A stretch of DNA of 7,219 nt from Nitriliruptoraceae bacterium (GTDB taxonomy: Bacteria > Actinomycetota > Nitriliruptoria > Nitriliruptorales > Nitriliruptoraceae), in NCBI GenBank assembly GCA_007134165.1, contig SLLJ01000050.1, positions 1 through 7,219 of the forward strand, given 5' to 3'. The notes below the pieces were generated by a model. That model made no database searches. It was not told where the DNA came from and saw nothing but the letters and a program-made list of their open reading frames with translations. Position numbers and translations under genes: made by a program. Below, one piece after another: positions 6,251 through 7,219 of this stretch. Every line of letters starts with the position of its first letter. Position 1 is the stretch's first letter.

Positions 6251-6982
6251 GTGCGAGAGCGACGCAGGCGCCAGGAAGACCCTGACGACGCGCGGCTCGG
6301 GGCCTGGCTCCCGGCGCCCGGCACGGTGGTGACGGTCGGTGGGCAGCAGTGGTCGCGGACCTGGGTGTCGCGGGTGGAGCAACGCGAGGGCAATGCCCTG
6401 GTCGTGGTGGCACCGACCCGACCCCGCGGTGAGCCCGTCGACGCCGAGCCGGGCACGCCGATCGTGCTCGGCTGGGCCACCGATCAGGGCTACCTGGAAG
6501 CCGAGGGGGTGCTGACCGGGACGTCGCTCGACGTGGTGCTGACCTGGGAGGTCGATGCCAGCAAGGTCCGCCGCCGGCAGCGGCGCCGGGCCTTCCGACT
6601 GCCGGTCGCGCTGCCGGTCGCGGTGGTGCCCAGCACGGACCGTCCCGGGCCCGTGGCGGCCACCGAAGGGGCGGTGCAGGGCCAGACGCTCGATGTCAGC
6701 GAGGTCGGCGTGCGCTGCCTGCTGCCCCTGGCCGAGGCCCCCGAGGTCGGCGACCGGGCCGAACTGAGCGTCGGGATCCGCGACGAGCCGCCACTGATCA
6801 CGACCGTCGAGGTCGTCTGGCGTCGCCGCCACGACGCCGAGTTCGAGGAGTTCGGGCTCACCTTCGTCGACGACGACGCTGAGCGCGCCGAGCGGCTGCG
6901 ACGCTTCGTGTTCGCCGAGCAACTCGAGCGCCGCTCCGTGAGTGCGCGCGTCTACGGCATCCGCCGCGAGGCGCGGGACTGA
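6251..6982 (+). CDS. PilZ-domain protein, probable cyclic-di-GMP receptor (YcgR-like)
   Basis: A 243-residue soluble protein. The N-terminal half (about residues 1-105) is a beta-rich domain similar in layout to the YcgR-type N-terminal domain ('GTVVTVGGQQWSRTWVSRVE', then 'EGVLTGTSLDVVLTWEV'). The PilZ domain follows. The two c-di-GMP contacts of the family are intact: RxxxR at R112-R116, in the basic run RRRQRRRAFR, and DxSxxG at D148-S150-G153 in TLDVSEVGVRC. The C-terminal strands 'ITTVEVVWRRR' and 'EEFGLTFVD' complete the barrel. Binding of c-di-GMP normally changes how such proteins touch a partner, for example a motor, a secretion system or a polymer synthase. No such partner gene is in the window, so the output is unknown. 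GTG 6251 is chosen because AAGGAG (6240-6245) lies 5 bases upstream. The gene is transcribed away from the oxidoreductase gene. Confidence 0.9.
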   Translation: MRERRRRQEDPDDARLGAWLPAPGTVVTVGGQQWSRTWVSRVEQREGNALVVVAPTRPRGEPVDAEPGTPIVLGWATDQGYLEAEGVLTGTSLDVVLTWEVDASKVRRRQRRRAFRLPVALPVAVVPSTDRPGPVAATEGAVQGQTLDVSEVGVRCLLPLAEAPEVGDRAELSVGIRDEPPLITTVEVVWRRRHDAEFEEFGLTFVDDDAERAERLRRFVFAEQLERRSVSARVYGIRREARD

Positions 6983-7001
6983 CCCGTACGGCGACCCCAG
7001 G

Positions 7002-7030
7002 TTGCGGGGAGGCCGGCGGCACCGTAATAT
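7002..7030 (+). promoter_or_regulatory. Promoter of the sufR-like gene (TTGCGG-N17-TAATAT)
   Basis: The -35 box TTGCGG (7002-7007) and the -10 box TAATAT (7025-7030) are separated by exactly 17 bases, the optimum for the housekeeping sigma factor. Transcription would start near 7037, inside the inverted repeat that follows, so a protein bound there would block RNA polymerase. This is the best-formed promoter in the window. Confidence 0.7.
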
Positions 7031-7049
7031 CTCAACCCAACGGTTGAGA
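7030..7049 (+). promoter_or_regulatory. Inverted-repeat operator, matches the SufR site CAAC-N6-GTTG
   Basis: The arms TCTCAACC (7030-7037) and GGTTGAGA (7042-7049) are perfect reverse complements around the 4-base centre CAAC. Inside them, CAAC (7033-7036) and GTTG (7043-7046) are 6 bases apart, the arrangement reported for SufR operators in cyanobacteria. The site touches the -10 box and covers the predicted transcription start, the classic position for repression. The neighbouring gene encodes a SufR-like regulator, which suggests autoregulation. It is not a terminator: no T-run follows. Confidence 0.75.
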
Positions 7050-7067
7050 AAATCACGGAGGCTGTCG

Positions 7068-7219
7068 GTGACCACGACCCGCGATCAGGAGCAGGCGGGC
7101 ACCCCGACTGTTCCCTCGTTGGTCACGCTGCTCGGCGAGCAGCGAGCCGAACTCGTTTCGGAGTTGCGCCGTCGTGAGCAGGCCACCGTGGCCGAACTCG
7201 CCACCCACCTCGGCATCTC
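7068..7219 (+). CDS. sufR: N-terminal part of a winged-helix regulator, probable SufR (3' end outside window)
   Basis: Only the first 50 codons are visible. After a polar lead of about 18 residues the chain reads 'LGEQRAELVSELRRREQATV' then 'AELATHLGIS', the first helices of a winged helix-turn-helix. This fits the SufR/DeoR-like pattern 'R..ILDLLRR.G.ATVAELA..LGLS...VR.HL'. In actinobacteria SufR is an Fe-S cluster-binding repressor encoded first in the sufR-BDCSU operon; cluster loss under iron or oxidative stress relieves repression. The cluster-binding cysteines are in the C-terminal part, outside the window, so this cannot be confirmed from the protein alone. The CAAC-N6-GTTG site over the promoter is independent support. 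GTG 7068 is chosen for GGAGG 6 bases upstream. Alternatives are another ArsR- or DeoR-type regulator. Confidence 0.72.
   Translation, partial: MTTTRDQEQAGTPTVPSLVTLLGEQRAELVSELRRREQATVAELATHLGI

Larger units (their letters stand above)
6983..7067 (+). other. Regulatory intergenic region upstream of the sufR-like gene
   Basis: 85 bases holding, in order, a -35 box, a 17-base spacer, a -10 box, a perfect 8-base inverted repeat with a 4-base loop, and a GGAGG ribosome binding site (7057-7061) 6 bases before the GTG at 7068. The bases from 7025 to 7055 are clearly richer in A and T than the rest of the window, as expected for a promoter. Confidence 0.75.

Noticed and set aside
4872..6332. 486-codon open frame on the plus strand
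   Set aside because: It is antisense to the LLM oxidoreductase and overlaps the transglutaminase and PilZ genes in other frames. Its low-complexity Arg/Gly/His composition is typical of a GC-driven shadow.
6159..6413. N-terminal extension of the LLM oxidoreductase
   Set aside because: The extra residues are Pro/Arg-rich, unlike the family, and would overlap the divergent PilZ gene and both promoters. A Shine-Dalgarno site supports the GTG at 6158.
6993..7014. CCCC...GGGG and GGCCGGC patches after the PilZ stop as a terminator
   Set aside because: The stem is only four base pairs with a 7-base loop, no T-run follows, and the region overlaps the -35 box of the next gene.
7030..7052. Inverted repeat followed by AAAA read as a transcription terminator
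   Set aside because: On the plus strand no T-run follows, and the repeat lies between a -10 box and a ribosome binding site. As a minus-strand terminator it would have T residues on the wrong side. An operator explains it better.

Overview
This window looks like a piece of chromosome from a high-GC actinobacterium (Actinomycetota). Third codon positions are almost all G or C, and GTG is the preferred start codon. There is a luciferase-like (LLM-class) oxidoreductase of the F420-dependent type, a leaderless-looking GTG start behind a TANNNT -10 box, and the start of a SufR-like regulator gene. The exact lineage cannot be fixed from this sequence. A deep-branching class such as Nitriliruptoria or Acidimicrobiia is possible but is only a guess.

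Layout from left to right. (1) 1-354, plus strand: the 3' end of a gene that looks like a SAM-dependent methyltransferase. (2) 362-1234, minus strand: a short-chain dehydrogenase/reductase (SDR) that keeps the cofactor site but has no Tyr at the usual catalytic position. (3) 1311-1562, minus strand: an unrecognised 83-residue protein with a good ribosome binding site. (4) 1688-5133, plus strand: a tight three-gene operon of a circularly permuted ATP-grasp ligase, an alpha-E (DUF403) protein and a transglutaminase-like peptidase that ends in a polyglutamine tail. (5) 5151-6158, minus strand: an LLM-class F420-dependent oxidoreductase, convergent with the operon. (6) 6251-6982, plus strand: a PilZ-domain protein with an intact c-di-GMP binding signature, divergent from the oxidoreductase. 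(7) 7068 to the end, plus strand: the first 50 codons of a winged-helix regulator, most likely SufR. A consensus-like promoter and a perfect inverted repeat containing CAAC-N6-GTTG, the reported SufR operator pattern, lie just upstream.

The most coherent unit is the ATP-grasp/alpha-E/transglutaminase operon. Comparative genomics (the amidoligase survey by Iyer, Aravind and colleagues) predicts that such clusters make and process a peptide or amide modification. The substrate is, to my knowledge, unknown. The right edge is most likely the start of an iron-sulphur cluster assembly (suf) operon, where SufR would repress itself and the genes beyond the window. The other genes show no clear joint pathway. 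No tRNA, rRNA, CRISPR array, insertion sequence or attachment site was seen, and no untranslated stretch exceeds about 125 bases.
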